The translations under genes and the position numbers were made by a program. From assembly GCA_036652035.1 (NCBI GenBank), contig JAVVWR010000021.1, forward strand, positions 1 through 41,562: DNA of 41,562 nt, read 5' to 3'. The DNA comes from JAEZVV01 sp036652035. Its GTDB lineage: Bacteria; Pseudomonadota; Gammaproteobacteria; Burkholderiales; Burkholderiaceae_F. The notes under the pieces were generated by a model. It was not told the DNA's origin and did no database searches. It was given only the letters and a program-made list of their open reading frames with translations. Positions 18,537 to 26,408 of this stretch are shown piece by piece; the first letter of the stretch is position 1; the number at the start of each line of letters is the position of its first letter.

Positions 18537-18820
18537 AAGCCGTCCACCTCTTCATCCACGGCCGGGTCCAGGGCGTCGGCTTTCGTGATGCGCTGCGCGC
18601 GCGGGCCCAGACGCTCGGGCTTACCGGCTGGGTCCGCAACCGCAGCGACGGCAGTGTCGAAGCGGTGATCCTGGGCCTCGCGGCGGCCACCGACCCGTTG
18701 CTCGACTGGGTGCGCCGCGGCCCGCCGCTGGCGACCGTCACCGAAGTCTTCGAGCGGATCGCCACCGAACAGGAACTCGTCTCCGCCACCGCCCCGCTGC
18801 GCCGCCTGCCCACCCTCTGA
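18533..18820 (+). CDS. acyP: Acylphosphatase
   Basis: Hydrolyses acyl phosphates. The 95-residue protein has the family signature G-R-V-Q-G-V-G-F-R (10-18) with catalytic Arg18, and G-W-V-R-N-R-x-D-G (32-40) with catalytic Asn36. Its length is slightly above the usual 90. The start overlaps the CoA-transferase stop (ATGA), so the pair is translationally coupled; CoA-transfer reactions do not directly need acylphosphatase, so this may be only shared expression. A strong terminator follows 35 nt after the stop. Confidence 0.95.
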   Translation: MKAVHLFIHGRVQGVGFRDALRARAQTLGLTGWVRNRSDGSVEAVILGLAAATDPLLDWVRRGPPLATVTEVFERIATEQELVSATAPLRRLPTL

Positions 18821-18855
18821 ACGCGCCCGCGTCCCGATCGCTTGATGTGAGACAG

Positions 18856-18884
18856 CCCTTGCCCCGGACGCGGGCAAGGGTTTT
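18856..18884 (+). terminator. Intrinsic terminator after acyP
   Basis: CCCTTGCCC (18856-18864) pairs perfectly with GGGCAAGGG (18872-18880), followed by TTTT. It ends the CoA-transferase/acyP transcript before the transporter genes. Confidence 0.8.
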
Positions 18885-18977
18885 CCGGTTTAATCGCGTG
18901 AGGTGTCATAGATGGACTCGTCTGCGCGGGCCGCTGCCTGCGAGCCCAGTCGAGTCCGGCGTTCAATGGAGAAGCAA

Positions 18978-19982
18978 GTGCACAACTCGACCGATACGAA
19001 TCGACGTTCAATCTGCGCCGCACTGGCGCTGGCTCTGGCGGGCGTAGCGCCCGGCGCGGCGCTGGCCCAGGAAGGCACGCCAGGAAAACCGATCCGCATC
19101 GTCGTTCCTTATCCGCCCGGAGGCCCGCTTGACGCCGCCGCTCGCCTTTTGGCCGAAGCCGTGCGCCCCAGCCTTGGCAACGTGATCGTCGAGAACAAGG
19201 CCGGCGCTGGCGGCAACATCGGCGTCGACTACGTTGCCAAGCAGCCCGCCGACGGCATGACACTGGTGGTGGGCGCCCTGGCCACGCACGCGGTCAACCC
19301 CTCGCTCTTTTCCAAGCTGCCCTTCGATCCGGTCAAGGACTTCGCGCCCATCACCCTGATCGCCCACGTCCCCAACGTGTTGGTGATGACGCCGCAGACC
19401 GCCGCCAAATACACGATCAACAACGCGCGCGACCTGGTCGAGGTGGCGCACAAAAATCCCGGCAAGCTCAACTACGCCTCGGGTGGCAATGGCAGCGCGG
19501 GCCATATGGCGGGCGAACTCGTGAAGTCGCAGGCCAAGGTCTCGATGGTCCACATCCCCTACCCGGGCGCCGCTCCCGCTCAGATGAGCCTGCTCGCCGG
19601 CCAGACCGACCTGATGTTCGACAACCTGGCTTCGGCCACGCCGCAGATCAAATCCGGCAAGTTGAAGGCCCTGGCCGTGACGACCGCGCACCGCGCGGTG
19701 GCCCTGCCCGAGCTGCCGACCATGGCCGAGAGCGGCCTGCCGGGCTTCGATATCTCGACCTGGTTCGGCCTGTTCGCGCCGGCCGGAACGCCCGCGGCGG
19801 CCATCACCAAGCTCAATGCCGCCTTCACCGCGGCTCTGCGCACGCCTGAGATGCACGAGCGCTTATCACGTATGGGCGTCGAACCCGCGCCCACCACGCC
19901 GCAACAGCTCGCCGACCTGGTGGCTAGTGAAATCCCGAAATATCGGACAATCGTGAAGTTTTCGGGCGCCAAGGTGGATTGA
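18978..19982 (+). CDS. Bug-type tripartite tricarboxylate transporter solute-binding protein
   Basis: A periplasmic solute-binding protein of the Bug/TctC family, about 334 residues. An N-terminal signal peptide (N-R-R-S..., hydrophobic core, A-L-A-Q cleavage region) is followed by K-P-I-R-I-V-V-P-Y-P-P-G-G, the standard family opening, then V-E-N-K-x-G-A-G-G-N-I-G and the usual P-E-L-P-T-M-A-E-S-G segment. The ligand is unknown; family ligands are carboxylates, amino acids and related compounds. GTG 18978 is preferred since GGAG lies 6 nt upstream; ATG 18966 would add four residues without a ribosome binding site. It is followed by tctB and tctA as one operon. Confidence 0.93.
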   Translation: MHNSTDTNRRSICAALALALAGVAPGAALAQEGTPGKPIRIVVPYPPGGPLDAAARLLAEAVRPSLGNVIVENKAGAGGNIGVDYVAKQPADGMTLVVGALATHAVNPSLFSKLPFDPVKDFAPITLIAHVPNVLVMTPQTAAKYTINNARDLVEVAHKNPGKLNYASGGNGSAGHMAGELVKSQAKVSMVHIPYPGAAPAQMSLLAGQTDLMFDNLASATPQIKSGKLKALAVTTAHRAVALPELPTMAESGLPGFDISTWFGLFAPAGTPAAAITKLNAAFTAALRTPEMHERLSRMGVEPAPTTPQQLADLVASEIPKYRTIVKFSGAKVD

Positions 19983-20019
19983 CGCCGAGGCCACGAAAGC
20001 GTTTGCGACGGGAGACGTA

Positions 20020-20490
20020 ATGGCAATCAAGGATCAACGCGACTTCTGGTCTGGCGTCATGTTCGCCGGCTTCGGAGTCTTTTTCGTGGGCTTTGCCCAG
20101 GAGTACGACATGGGAACGGCCAGCCGCATGGGCCCGGCCTTCTTCCCCACGGTGCTGGGAGCGCTGCTCGCCCTTTTAGGTGGAGTCATCGCTCTCAAAG
20201 GGCTGGTCACCCGGCCCACCGACGGCACCGATGGCACGGTCGGTCATTTCGACTGGCGCGCCGTGATTCTGGTGCTGGGCGCGGTGGCGGTCTTCGCCTT
20301 CCTGCTCAAGCCCGCCGGCATCGTGATCGCGATGGTGGCGATGATCACCATTGCCAGTCTTGGCAGCCACGAGTTCAAGTGGTTCGAGATCGTGGGCGTG
20401 TGCGCGGTGATGGGAGCGATCGTGTGGGCCGTGTTCATCTACGGCCTCAAGCTCACGATCCCGGTGTGGCCGGCCTTCATCACGGGTTGA
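20020..20490 (+). CDS. tctB: Tripartite tricarboxylate transporter small membrane subunit (TctB)
   Basis: A 156-residue protein with four predicted membrane helices and the TctB-family opening D-F-W-S-G followed by G-T-A-S-R-M-G-P-A-F-F-P, a conserved TctB signature. It forms the membrane part of the transporter with TctA. The ATG at 20020 follows GGGAGA. It lies 37 nt after the solute-binding gene and 11 nt before tctA. No defects were seen. Confidence 0.94.
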   Translation: MAIKDQRDFWSGVMFAGFGVFFVGFAQEYDMGTASRMGPAFFPTVLGALLALLGGVIALKGLVTRPTDGTDGTVGHFDWRAVILVLGAVAVFAFLLKPAGIVIAMVAMITIASLGSHEFKWFEIVGVCAVMGAIVWAVFIYGLKLTIPVWPAFITG

Positions 20491-20501
20491 GGAGCACATA
20501 A

Positions 20502-22013
20502 ATGGAACTTCTCAACAACCTCGCGTTGGGTTTTAGCACCGCGATGTCGCTGCAGAACCTGATGTACGCGTTCTTCGGCACGCTGATCGGGACCTTGATC
20601 GGCGTGCTGCCGGGTATCGGCCCGGTCGCCACGCTGGCGATGCTGCTGCCGACCACCTACGCGCTCGAGCCCACCTCGGCGCTGATCATGTTGGCCGGCA
20701 TCTACTACGGCGCGCAGTACGGCGGCTCGACCACGGCGATCCTAGTCAACCTGCCGGGCGAATCGTCGTCGGTGGTGACCTGCCTCGACGGCTACCAGAT
20801 GGCCCGGCGCGGCCGCGCCGGCGCCGCGCTCGGCCTGGCGGCGCTCGGTTCGTTCATCGCTGGCAGCTTCGCCACGATCCTGGTCGCCGCGTTCGCTCCG
20901 CCGCTCACCGAACTGGCTTTCAAGTTCGGCCCGGCCGAGTACTTCAGCCTGATGGTGCTGGGCCTGATCGGTGCGGTGGTGCTGGCCTCGGGTTCGCTGT
21001 TCAAGGCGATCGGCATGATCCTGCTCGGCCTGTTGATGGGCCTGGTCGGCACCGACGTCAACTCGGGCGTGGCGCGCTTCTCGTTCGACATTCCTGAACT
21101 GTCCGACGGCATGGGCTTCGTGGCGGTGGCGATGGGTGTGTTCGGCTTTGCCGAGATCATCTCCAACCTCGCCCAGCGCGGCCAACGCGAGGTCTTCACC
21201 AGCAAGGTCGGCTCGCTTCTGCCCAATCGCCAGGAGATGAAGGACGCGGCCCCGGCGATCGCGCGCGGCACCCTGCTCGGCTCGATTCTCGGCATCCTGC
21301 CGGGCGGCGGCGCCCTGCTGGCGTCGTTCGCTTCGTACACGCTGGAGAAGAAGCTCGCAGGCAAGAAAGCCAACCCGCCCTTCGGCCAAGGCAATGTGCG
21401 CGGCGTGGCCGGTCCGGAGTCGGCCAACAACGCCGGCGCGCAGACCAGTTTCATCCCGATGCTCACGCTCGGCATCCCGCCCAACGCCGTGATGGCGCTG
21501 ATGATCGGCGCGATGACGATCCACAACATCCAGCCCGGCCCGCAGGTCATGACCAGCAACCCGGCGCTGTTCTGGGGCCTGATCGCCTCGATGTGGATCG
21601 GCAACCTGATGCTGGTGATCCTCAACCTGCCGCTGGTGGGCCTGTGGATCCAGCTGCTCAAGGTGCCCTACCGCTGGCTCTACCCGGCGATCCTCACGTT
21701 CTGCTGCATCGGGGTCTACTCGATCAACAACAACGTGTTCGACGTCTACATGACCGCGGGCTTTGGCTTGCTGGGCTACATCTTCCACAAGCTCAAATGC
21801 GAGCCGGCGCCGCTGATTCTTGGCTTCATCCTGGGCCCGATGATGGAAGAAAACCTGCGCCGCGCGATGCTGCTCTCGCGCGGCGACGCCACCACCTTCT
21901 TCACGCGGCCGCTGTCGCTGTCGCTGTTGCTGGTGGCGGCGGTGCTGCTCTTGATCGTATTGGCGCCGTCGATCCAGAAAAAGCGCGGCGAAGCCTTCCA
22001 GGACGCCGATTAA
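20502..22013 (+). CDS. tctA: Tripartite tricarboxylate transporter large membrane subunit (TctA)
   Basis: A 503-residue secondary transporter subunit with about twelve membrane helices, the normal TctA length. Conserved elements: G-V-L-P-G-I-G-P near residue 40, Y-Y-G-A-Q-Y-G-G-S-T-T-A-I-L-V-N-L-P-G, and the second-repeat counterpart G-I-L-P-G-G-G-A. It uses the ion gradient to import the ligand captured by the Bug protein. A GAGGAG ribosome binding site precedes it. Downstream lie tandem repeats, an assembly gap and a terminator. Confidence 0.96.
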   Translation: MELLNNLALGFSTAMSLQNLMYAFFGTLIGTLIGVLPGIGPVATLAMLLPTTYALEPTSALIMLAGIYYGAQYGGSTTAILVNLPGESSSVVTCLDGYQMARRGRAGAALGLAALGSFIAGSFATILVAAFAPPLTELAFKFGPAEYFSLMVLGLIGAVVLASGSLFKAIGMILLGLLMGLVGTDVNSGVARFSFDIPELSDGMGFVAVAMGVFGFAEIISNLAQRGQREVFTSKVGSLLPNRQEMKDAAPAIARGTLLGSILGILPGGGALLASFASYTLEKKLAGKKANPPFGQGNVRGVAGPESANNAGAQTSFIPMLTLGIPPNAVMALMIGAMTIHNIQPGPQVMTSNPALFWGLIASMWIGNLMLVILNLPLVGLWIQLLKVPYRWLYPAILTFCCIGVYSINNNVFDVYMTAGFGLLGYIFHKLKCEPAPLILGFILGPMMEENLRRAMLLSRGDATTFFTRPLSLSLLLVAAVLLLIVLAPSIQKKRGEAFQDAD

Positions 22014-22028
22014 TCGGAGTGATCGGAT

Positions 22029-22055
22029 TGATCTGACTGATCTGACTGATCTGAC
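22029..22055 (+). repeat. 9-bp tandem repeat TGATCTGAC, three perfect copies
   Basis: Three head-to-tail copies of TGATCTGAC occupy 22029-22037, 22038-22046 and 22047-22055, beginning 15 nt after the tctA stop. Two further copies occur right of the assembly gap at 22193-22210. The unit contains TGA, so it closes reading frames downstream of tctA. Confidence 0.85.
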
Positions 22056-22244
22056 ACCAAGCAGCGGCGGCCTGGCCCTGCCGCCGCTGNNNNNNNNNNN
22101 NNNNNNNNNNNNNNNNNNNNNNNNNNNNNNNNNNNNNNNNNNNNNNNNNNNNNNNNNNNNNNNNNNNNNNNNNNNNNNNNNNNNNNNNNGACTGATCTGA
22201 CTGATCTGACACCAAGCAGCGGCGGCCTGGCCCTGCCGCCGCTG
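22035..22244. repeat. Assembly gap (100 N) flanked by identical 55-nt ends
   Basis: Bases 22035-22089 and 22190-22244 are identical over exactly 55 nt, either side of 100 N (22090-22189). An exact 55-nt overlap plus a round 100-N filler is what a de Bruijn assembler run at k=55 followed by scaffolding would leave. The true sequence may have one copy, or a longer array of this unit. The 55-mer holds two 9-bp repeats and a GC-rich hairpin. Confidence 0.85.
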
Positions 22245-22245
22245 C
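22216..22245 (+). other. GC-rich hairpin in the tctA-Bug2 intergenic region
   Basis: GCAGCGGCGG (22216-22225) pairs perfectly with CCGCCGCTGC (22236-22245) around a 10-nt loop. There is no T-run after it. Its left arm contains GGCGGCC, which could instead pair with GGCCGCC of the terminator just downstream (22274-22280), so the two structures may compete. A nearly complete second copy lies left of the assembly gap. Confidence 0.6.
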
Positions 22246-22260
22246 GGTCTACGTTCACGG

Positions 22261-22290
22261 GAAGGCGGCCATCGGCCGCCTTCTTTTTTT
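22261..22290 (+). terminator. Strong intrinsic terminator between tctA and the second Bug gene
   Basis: GAAGGCGGCC (22261-22270) pairs with GGCCGCCTTC (22274-22283) around ATC, followed by seven T (22284-22290). It ends only 21 nt before the ATG of the next solute-binding gene, leaving no room for a promoter in between. Confidence 0.9.
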
Positions 22291-22311
22291 GTCTGTTGCA
22301 GGAAGTTCGTC

Positions 22312-23283
22312 ATGTTCAGCCCTCGTCTCGTGCTTGCCGCCACCCTCCTCGTGCTGCCCTGGTCGGCCGCAGTCCACGCGTCTGCCTCCTACCCCGCCAA
22401 GCCGATCCGGATGATTGTTCCCTTTCCCGCCGGCGGGGCCACCGACATCCTGTCGCGCGAGCTCGCGCGCCAGCTCTCGGACCAGCTCAAGCAGCAGGTC
22501 GTGGTTGACAACAAGCCGGGCGCGGGCGGCATGCTCGGCGCGGCCGAGGCGGCTCGCGCCACGCCGGACGGCTACACGATTCTCCTCACCACCAGCTCCA
22601 CGCACACGATCGGCCCCTACCTCAACCCCAAGACTCCCTACAAGCCGCAGGCCGACTTCACCCCAGTGGCGCACATTGCCGATTCGGCCAGCGTGATCGT
22701 GGTGGCACCCAGCCTGCCGGTCAAAAGCATCAAGGACTTGATCGATTTCGCCAAGAAACAGCCCGGCAAGCTCAACTACGGCTCCAGCGGCAACGGCACC
22801 ATCGTCCATCTGGGGTCCGAGCTGTTCAAGGCCAGCACCGGCACCGATCTCACCCACATTCCTTACCGCGGCACCGCTCTGATCATTCCTGACATGGTCG
22901 GCGGCCAGATCCATCTGCTGGTCGACAACATCGCCAGCGCCAAGCCGCATATTCGCGACGGTCGCGTCAAGGCTCTCGCCGTGACCTCGGCCCAGCGCTC
23001 CCCCCTCATGCCCGAGCTGCCGACCGTGGCCGAGACGGTCCCCGGGTTCGAATCGGTCACCTGGTTTGGCATCTTCGGCCCGAAAAATCTGCCGGCCGCC
23101 GTCGTCAGCCGCCTCAACCACGACCTCAACACGGTGCTCAGAAGCACTAGCTTCCAGGAGCGCTTGCGCACCCTGGGCTATGACGGCACCGGCGGCTCGC
23201 CCGAGGATTTCGTCAAGCTCATGGAACGCGATGCCGCCAAGTGGTCCAAGCTGATCAAAGACCGTGGCATCACCCTCGAATAG
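22312..23283 (+). CDS. Second Bug-type solute-binding protein
   Basis: A 323-residue periplasmic Bug/TctC-family protein with a signal peptide (hydrophobic core residues about 6-18, cleavage near V-H-A-S-A), then K-P-I-R-M-I-V-P-F-P-A-G-G-A-T-D, V-D-N-K-P-G-A-G-G, and P-E-L-P-T-V-A-E-T. It is clearly related to but distinct from the first Bug protein. AGGAAG lies 6 nt before the ATG. An intrinsic terminator ends 21 nt upstream, so it must be transcribed by read-through or from a promoter before the terminator. No second TctAB pair is nearby, so it may dock on the same TctAB. It is followed 34 nt later by the gamma-glutamyltransferase-like gene. Confidence 0.93.
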   Translation: MFSPRLVLAATLLVLPWSAAVHASASYPAKPIRMIVPFPAGGATDILSRELARQLSDQLKQQVVVDNKPGAGGMLGAAEAARATPDGYTILLTTSSTHTIGPYLNPKTPYKPQADFTPVAHIADSASVIVVAPSLPVKSIKDLIDFAKKQPGKLNYGSSGNGTIVHLGSELFKASTGTDLTHIPYRGTALIIPDMVGGQIHLLVDNIASAKPHIRDGRVKALAVTSAQRSPLMPELPTVAETVPGFESVTWFGIFGPKNLPAAVVSRLNHDLNTVLRSTSFQERLRTLGYDGTGGSPEDFVKLMERDAAKWSKLIKDRGITLE

Positions 23284-23317
23284 CCATGACAACCGTGACC
23301 CAGGCCTTGGGGCAGAC

Positions 23318-24931
23318 ATGAAATTCAACTGGCACAACCCTTATCCCAGCACCCGCACCCCGGTCTTTGCCCGCAACATCGTCTCGACCAGTCAGCCGCT
23401 GGCCGCGCAAGCAGGGTTGGCGGTGATGCGAGCGGGTGGCAACGCGGTCGACGCGGCGATTGCCACGGCCGCCACCCTGACCCTGGTCGAGCCCTGCTCG
23501 AACGGCCTGGGCTCGGACAATTTCGCCATCGTGTGGGACGGCCATCAACTCCATGGCTTGAACGCCAGCGGCACCGCGCCCGCGGCCTGGACCCTCGACT
23601 GGTTCAAGGCCCGCCACGGCGACGACGCCGGCCGCCGCCCGCAGCGCGGCTGGGACACGGTGACCGTCCCTGGCGCGGTGGCCGGCTGGGCCGCGCTGCA
23701 CCAGAAATTCGGCCAGCTGCCCTTTGCCGACGTGCTGGCCCCGGCGATCGAATACGCCGAGCGCGGCTTCGCCGTGAGCCCCTTCGTTCACGACAAATGG
23801 ACCCTCAGCGTCCCCTTGCTCAAAGACCAGCCGGGCTGGGCGCAGGCTTTTCTGCCGCACGGCCGCGCCCCCGAGATCGGCGAGCACTTTGTTCTGCCCG
23901 GCGCCGCCCGCGCCTTAAAGAGCATTGCCGCCACCCGTGGCGAATCCTTCTACCGGGGCGAGATCGCCGCCGCGATCGCCGCCCACGCACGCCAAACCGG
24001 CGGCGCGATCACCGAGGCCGACCTCGCCGCCTACCAGCCCGAGTGGGTGGGCACCATCAGCCAGGAATTCCACGGCCACGAACTGCACGAGATCCCGCCC
24101 AACGGCCAGGGCATCGCGGCGCTGATGGCGCTGGGCATTCTCAAGCACTCGGCGATGGGCCAGTGCAAGGTCGACACCGCCGACTGGTACCACGTCGGGA
24201 TCGAGGCGATGAAGCTCGCCTTTGCCGATGTCTACGCCCATGTGTCGGACTCGCGCAGCATGCGGCTCAGCGCCCGCGAGCTGCTCGATGATGCGTACCT
24301 GGCGAGCCGCGCCAAGCGGATCGACATGAAACGCGCGCAGGTCTTTCACACTGGCAAGGCCAACACCGGCGGCACGGTCTATCTCACCACGGCCGATGAG
24401 CGCGGCATGATGGTCTCTCTCATCCAGAGCAATTACATGGGCTTTGGCTCGGGCGTGGTGGTGCCGGGCTGGGGCCTCTCGCTGCAGAACCGCGGCCACG
24501 GTTTCTCGCTTGACCCGGCGCACGCCAACGCCATGGCGCCGGGCAAACGGCCTTTCCACACCATCATCCCTGCCTTCCTCACCCGCCACGGCATGCCGCA
24601 GATGAGCTTTGGCGTGATGGGCGGAAACATGCAGCCGCAAGGCCATGTCCAAACCCTGGTGCGAATGCTCGCGGCCCACCAGCAACCGCAGGCTGCGTGC
24701 GACGCGCCGCGCTGGAAGTGGATGGAAGGGCTCAAGGTCGAGCTCGAACACCACATGCCCAAAGAAGCCAAGGAAGAACTCGCCCGCCGCGGCCACCAGG
24801 TGGTGGGCGGCAACGACAGCTACATGGACTTTGGCGCCGGGCAGTTCATCTGGCGGATGGGCGAGCCGGGGGTCGCGGGCTATGTGGCGGCGAGCGATCC
24901 GCGACGCGATGGTGTGGCAGCGGGGTACTAA
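23318..24931 (+). CDS. Gamma-glutamyltransferase-family hydrolase, apparently cytoplasmic
   Basis: A 537-residue member of the gamma-glutamyltranspeptidase (Ntn-hydrolase) family, which self-cleaves and acts on gamma-glutamyl or related amides. The G-G-N-A-V-D-A-A-I-A-T stretch (40-50), S-N-G-L-G-S (61-66), and the autocleavage site with nucleophile Thr353 in G-G-T-V-Y-L-T-T-A-D are present. The late Gly-Gly oxyanion region appears as M-G-G-N-M-Q-P-Q-G-H-V-Q. Unlike classical Ggt there is no signal peptide. Position after a Bug gene suggests it processes the imported compound (inference). The ATG at 23318 follows GGGG; a start at 23264 would overlap the Bug gene. Confidence 0.9.
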   Translation: MKFNWHNPYPSTRTPVFARNIVSTSQPLAAQAGLAVMRAGGNAVDAAIATAATLTLVEPCSNGLGSDNFAIVWDGHQLHGLNASGTAPAAWTLDWFKARHGDDAGRRPQRGWDTVTVPGAVAGWAALHQKFGQLPFADVLAPAIEYAERGFAVSPFVHDKWTLSVPLLKDQPGWAQAFLPHGRAPEIGEHFVLPGAARALKSIAATRGESFYRGEIAAAIAAHARQTGGAITEADLAAYQPEWVGTISQEFHGHELHEIPPNGQGIAALMALGILKHSAMGQCKVDTADWYHVGIEAMKLAFADVYAHVSDSRSMRLSARELLDDAYLASRAKRIDMKRAQVFHTGKANTGGTVYLTTADERGMMVSLIQSNYMGFGSGVVVPGWGLSLQNRGHGFSLDPAHANAMAPGKRPFHTIIPAFLTRHGMPQMSFGVMGGNMQPQGHVQTLVRMLAAHQQPQAACDAPRWKWMEGLKVELEHHMPKEAKEELARRGHQVVGGNDSYMDFGAGQFIWRMGEPGVAGYVAASDPRRDGVAAGY

Positions 24932-25019
24932 CGAGGGTTTGCGCTTAAATGGCAGGGCGTGCTCGTCGAGAACGGTTTTCTCAAAACCTCGATCAGGCCC
25001 GCCCTTGCCGCAGGCGCTT

Positions 25020-25142
25020 TTAGTTGATCCAGGCGCAGCCGTTCTTGCCGCGGTGCTTGGACTCGTAGCGCGCCCGGTCAACTCGCACAAACAGACTTTT
25101 CGCGGTGTCGCCCGGCTTCCGGCATCGGCCCCAAACGATGGG
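25020..25142 (-). pseudogene. Remnant of a GGDEF (diguanylate cyclase) gene, C-terminal end only
   Basis: About 40 codons read ...R-K-P-G-D-T-A-K-S-L-F-V-R-V-D-R-A-R-Y-E-S-K-H-R-G-K-N-G and stop shortly after. This is the typical C-terminal end of a GGDEF domain: G-D-x-A-x-x-L-x-x-x-V-D-x-A-x-Y-x-x-K-x-x-G-x-N. Upstream on the minus strand no GGDEF signature is visible and the region soon enters azlC in the opposite direction, so the rest of the gene is gone. It occupies most of the otherwise empty 302-nt stretch between the gamma-glutamyltransferase-like gene and azlC. Confidence 0.55.
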
Positions 25143-25233
25143 CAGCGCCGATTCCAGGATCGATCCGCCGCCTGAATGCCAAGTTTTCGCGCACGGCCTA
25201 CTCCGCTCTTGACCTCGTTTTTCAGTCTCGCCC

Positions 25234-25959
25234 GTGACCCCTCGATCCTCGTCCCGCTCGCTTGAATTCCGCCACGGCGCCACCGCCGTGGTCCCCATGC
25301 TCATCGGCACCCTCCCCTTCGGCCTGATCTTCGGCGGCCTGGCCGGCTCGGCCGGGCTCTCGGCCGGACAGGCGAGCGGCATGTCGGCGCTGGTGTTTGC
25401 CGGCTCGGCGCAGTTCATCGCCATCAACCTGTTGGCGGGCGGCGCCACGGTCGCGGTGCTGCTGCTCACCACCTTCATGGTCAACCTGCGGCACGCGCTC
25501 TACAGCGCCAGCCTGCAGCCCTTTGTTCGTCATCTGCCGCAGCGCTGGCGAATCGCGCTCGCCTTCTTGCTGACCGACGAAGCCTTCGCCGTGGTCCAGC
25601 ACCGCTACGCCGAACCCGATGCCTCGCCCCACAAGCACTGGTACTTCCTGGGCGCAGCACTGGCGATGTATGTCACCTGGCAACTGAGCACGGCGCTGGG
25701 CATCGCCTTCGGCCTGGCCGTGCCCGAGCTGGCGGCCTGGGGGCTCGATTTCGCGATGCTCGCCACCTTCATCGGCATCGTCGTTCCCATGCTCAAAAAC
25801 CGCCCGCAACTGGCCGCGGCGCTGGTCGCCGGCGCGGTGGCGCTGGCCTGCCAGGCATGGCCTTACAAACTGGGGCTGATGGCCGCCGCTGCCAGCGGCA
25901 TCACGGTCGGCGTCTGGCTTGAGCGACGCCAACGCGCCGCCACTCAGGAGGCTGCGTGA
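25234..25959 (+). CDS. azlC: AzlC-family branched-chain amino acid exporter, large subunit
   Basis: A 241-residue membrane protein of the AzlC/YgaZ family, which with AzlD exports branched-chain amino acids or related compounds. The N-terminal G-x-x-P-F-G-L-I-F-G segment, F-A-G-S-A-Q-F-I and the M-V-N-L-R-H-A-L-Y-S-A segment are family hallmarks. About six helices are predicted. The start is GTG 25234; no ATG lies nearby upstream, and the first conserved segment starts about 17 residues in. It overlaps the following azlD by one base. A GGDEF remnant lies upstream on the other strand. Confidence 0.92.
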   Translation: MTPRSSSRSLEFRHGATAVVPMLIGTLPFGLIFGGLAGSAGLSAGQASGMSALVFAGSAQFIAINLLAGGATVAVLLLTTFMVNLRHALYSASLQPFVRHLPQRWRIALAFLLTDEAFAVVQHRYAEPDASPHKHWYFLGAALAMYVTWQLSTALGIAFGLAVPELAAWGLDFAMLATFIGIVVPMLKNRPQLAAALVAGAVALACQAWPYKLGLMAAAASGITVGVWLERRQRAATQEAA

Positions 25960-26288
25960 TGGACACCTGGCTTCTGATTCTCGGCATGACCGCCATCACC
26001 TTCGCGATCCGCTTCAGCCTGTTTGCCTTGCCGCATCTGCGCTTTCCAGCGCTGGTGCAACAGGCGCTGCATTACGTGCCGACCACGGTGCTCACCGCCA
26101 TTGTCGTGCCCGGCATGTTGCTGCCCGACGGTCGCCACTGGGCGCTAAGCCCGGATAACACCTACCTGGTGGCCGGGCTGATCACGATCGCCATCGCCGC
26201 CTGGAGCCGCCACCTGATGGCCACCATCCTCGGCGGGCTGCTCGCTTTTTTCCTGCTGCGCGCGGCGCTCGGCCAGTTGCCGATCTAG
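25959..26288 (+). CDS. azlD: AzlD-family branched-chain amino acid exporter, small subunit
   Basis: A 109-residue protein with about four helices, matching AzlD/YgaH in size and in the A-L-H-Y-V-P-T-T-V-L-T-A-I-V-V-P segment. It partners AzlC. ATG 25959 is chosen because AGGAGG lies 7 nt upstream; a GTG at 25956 would add one residue. The start overlaps the azlC stop (TGATG), which implies coupled translation. Confidence 0.9.
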   Translation: MDTWLLILGMTAITFAIRFSLFALPHLRFPALVQQALHYVPTTVLTAIVVPGMLLPDGRHWALSPDNTYLVAGLITIAIAAWSRHLMATILGGLLAFFLLRAALGQLPI

Positions 26289-26408
26289 GTCGTCAAGGCC
26301 GCTGTCGCGCCCAGCCCACACTCAAGCGGCCGGCTTGTCTCAACTCAGCGGGCGGCACCGGTCAAGTCAGGCAAGATCGCGCTTCCATTTTTCCACCGCC
26401 CCGCCGCC

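Noticed and set aside
20742..22343. Minus-strand open frame running through the assembly gap opposite tctA
   Set aside because: It translates through 100 N and is antisense to tctA; not a gene.
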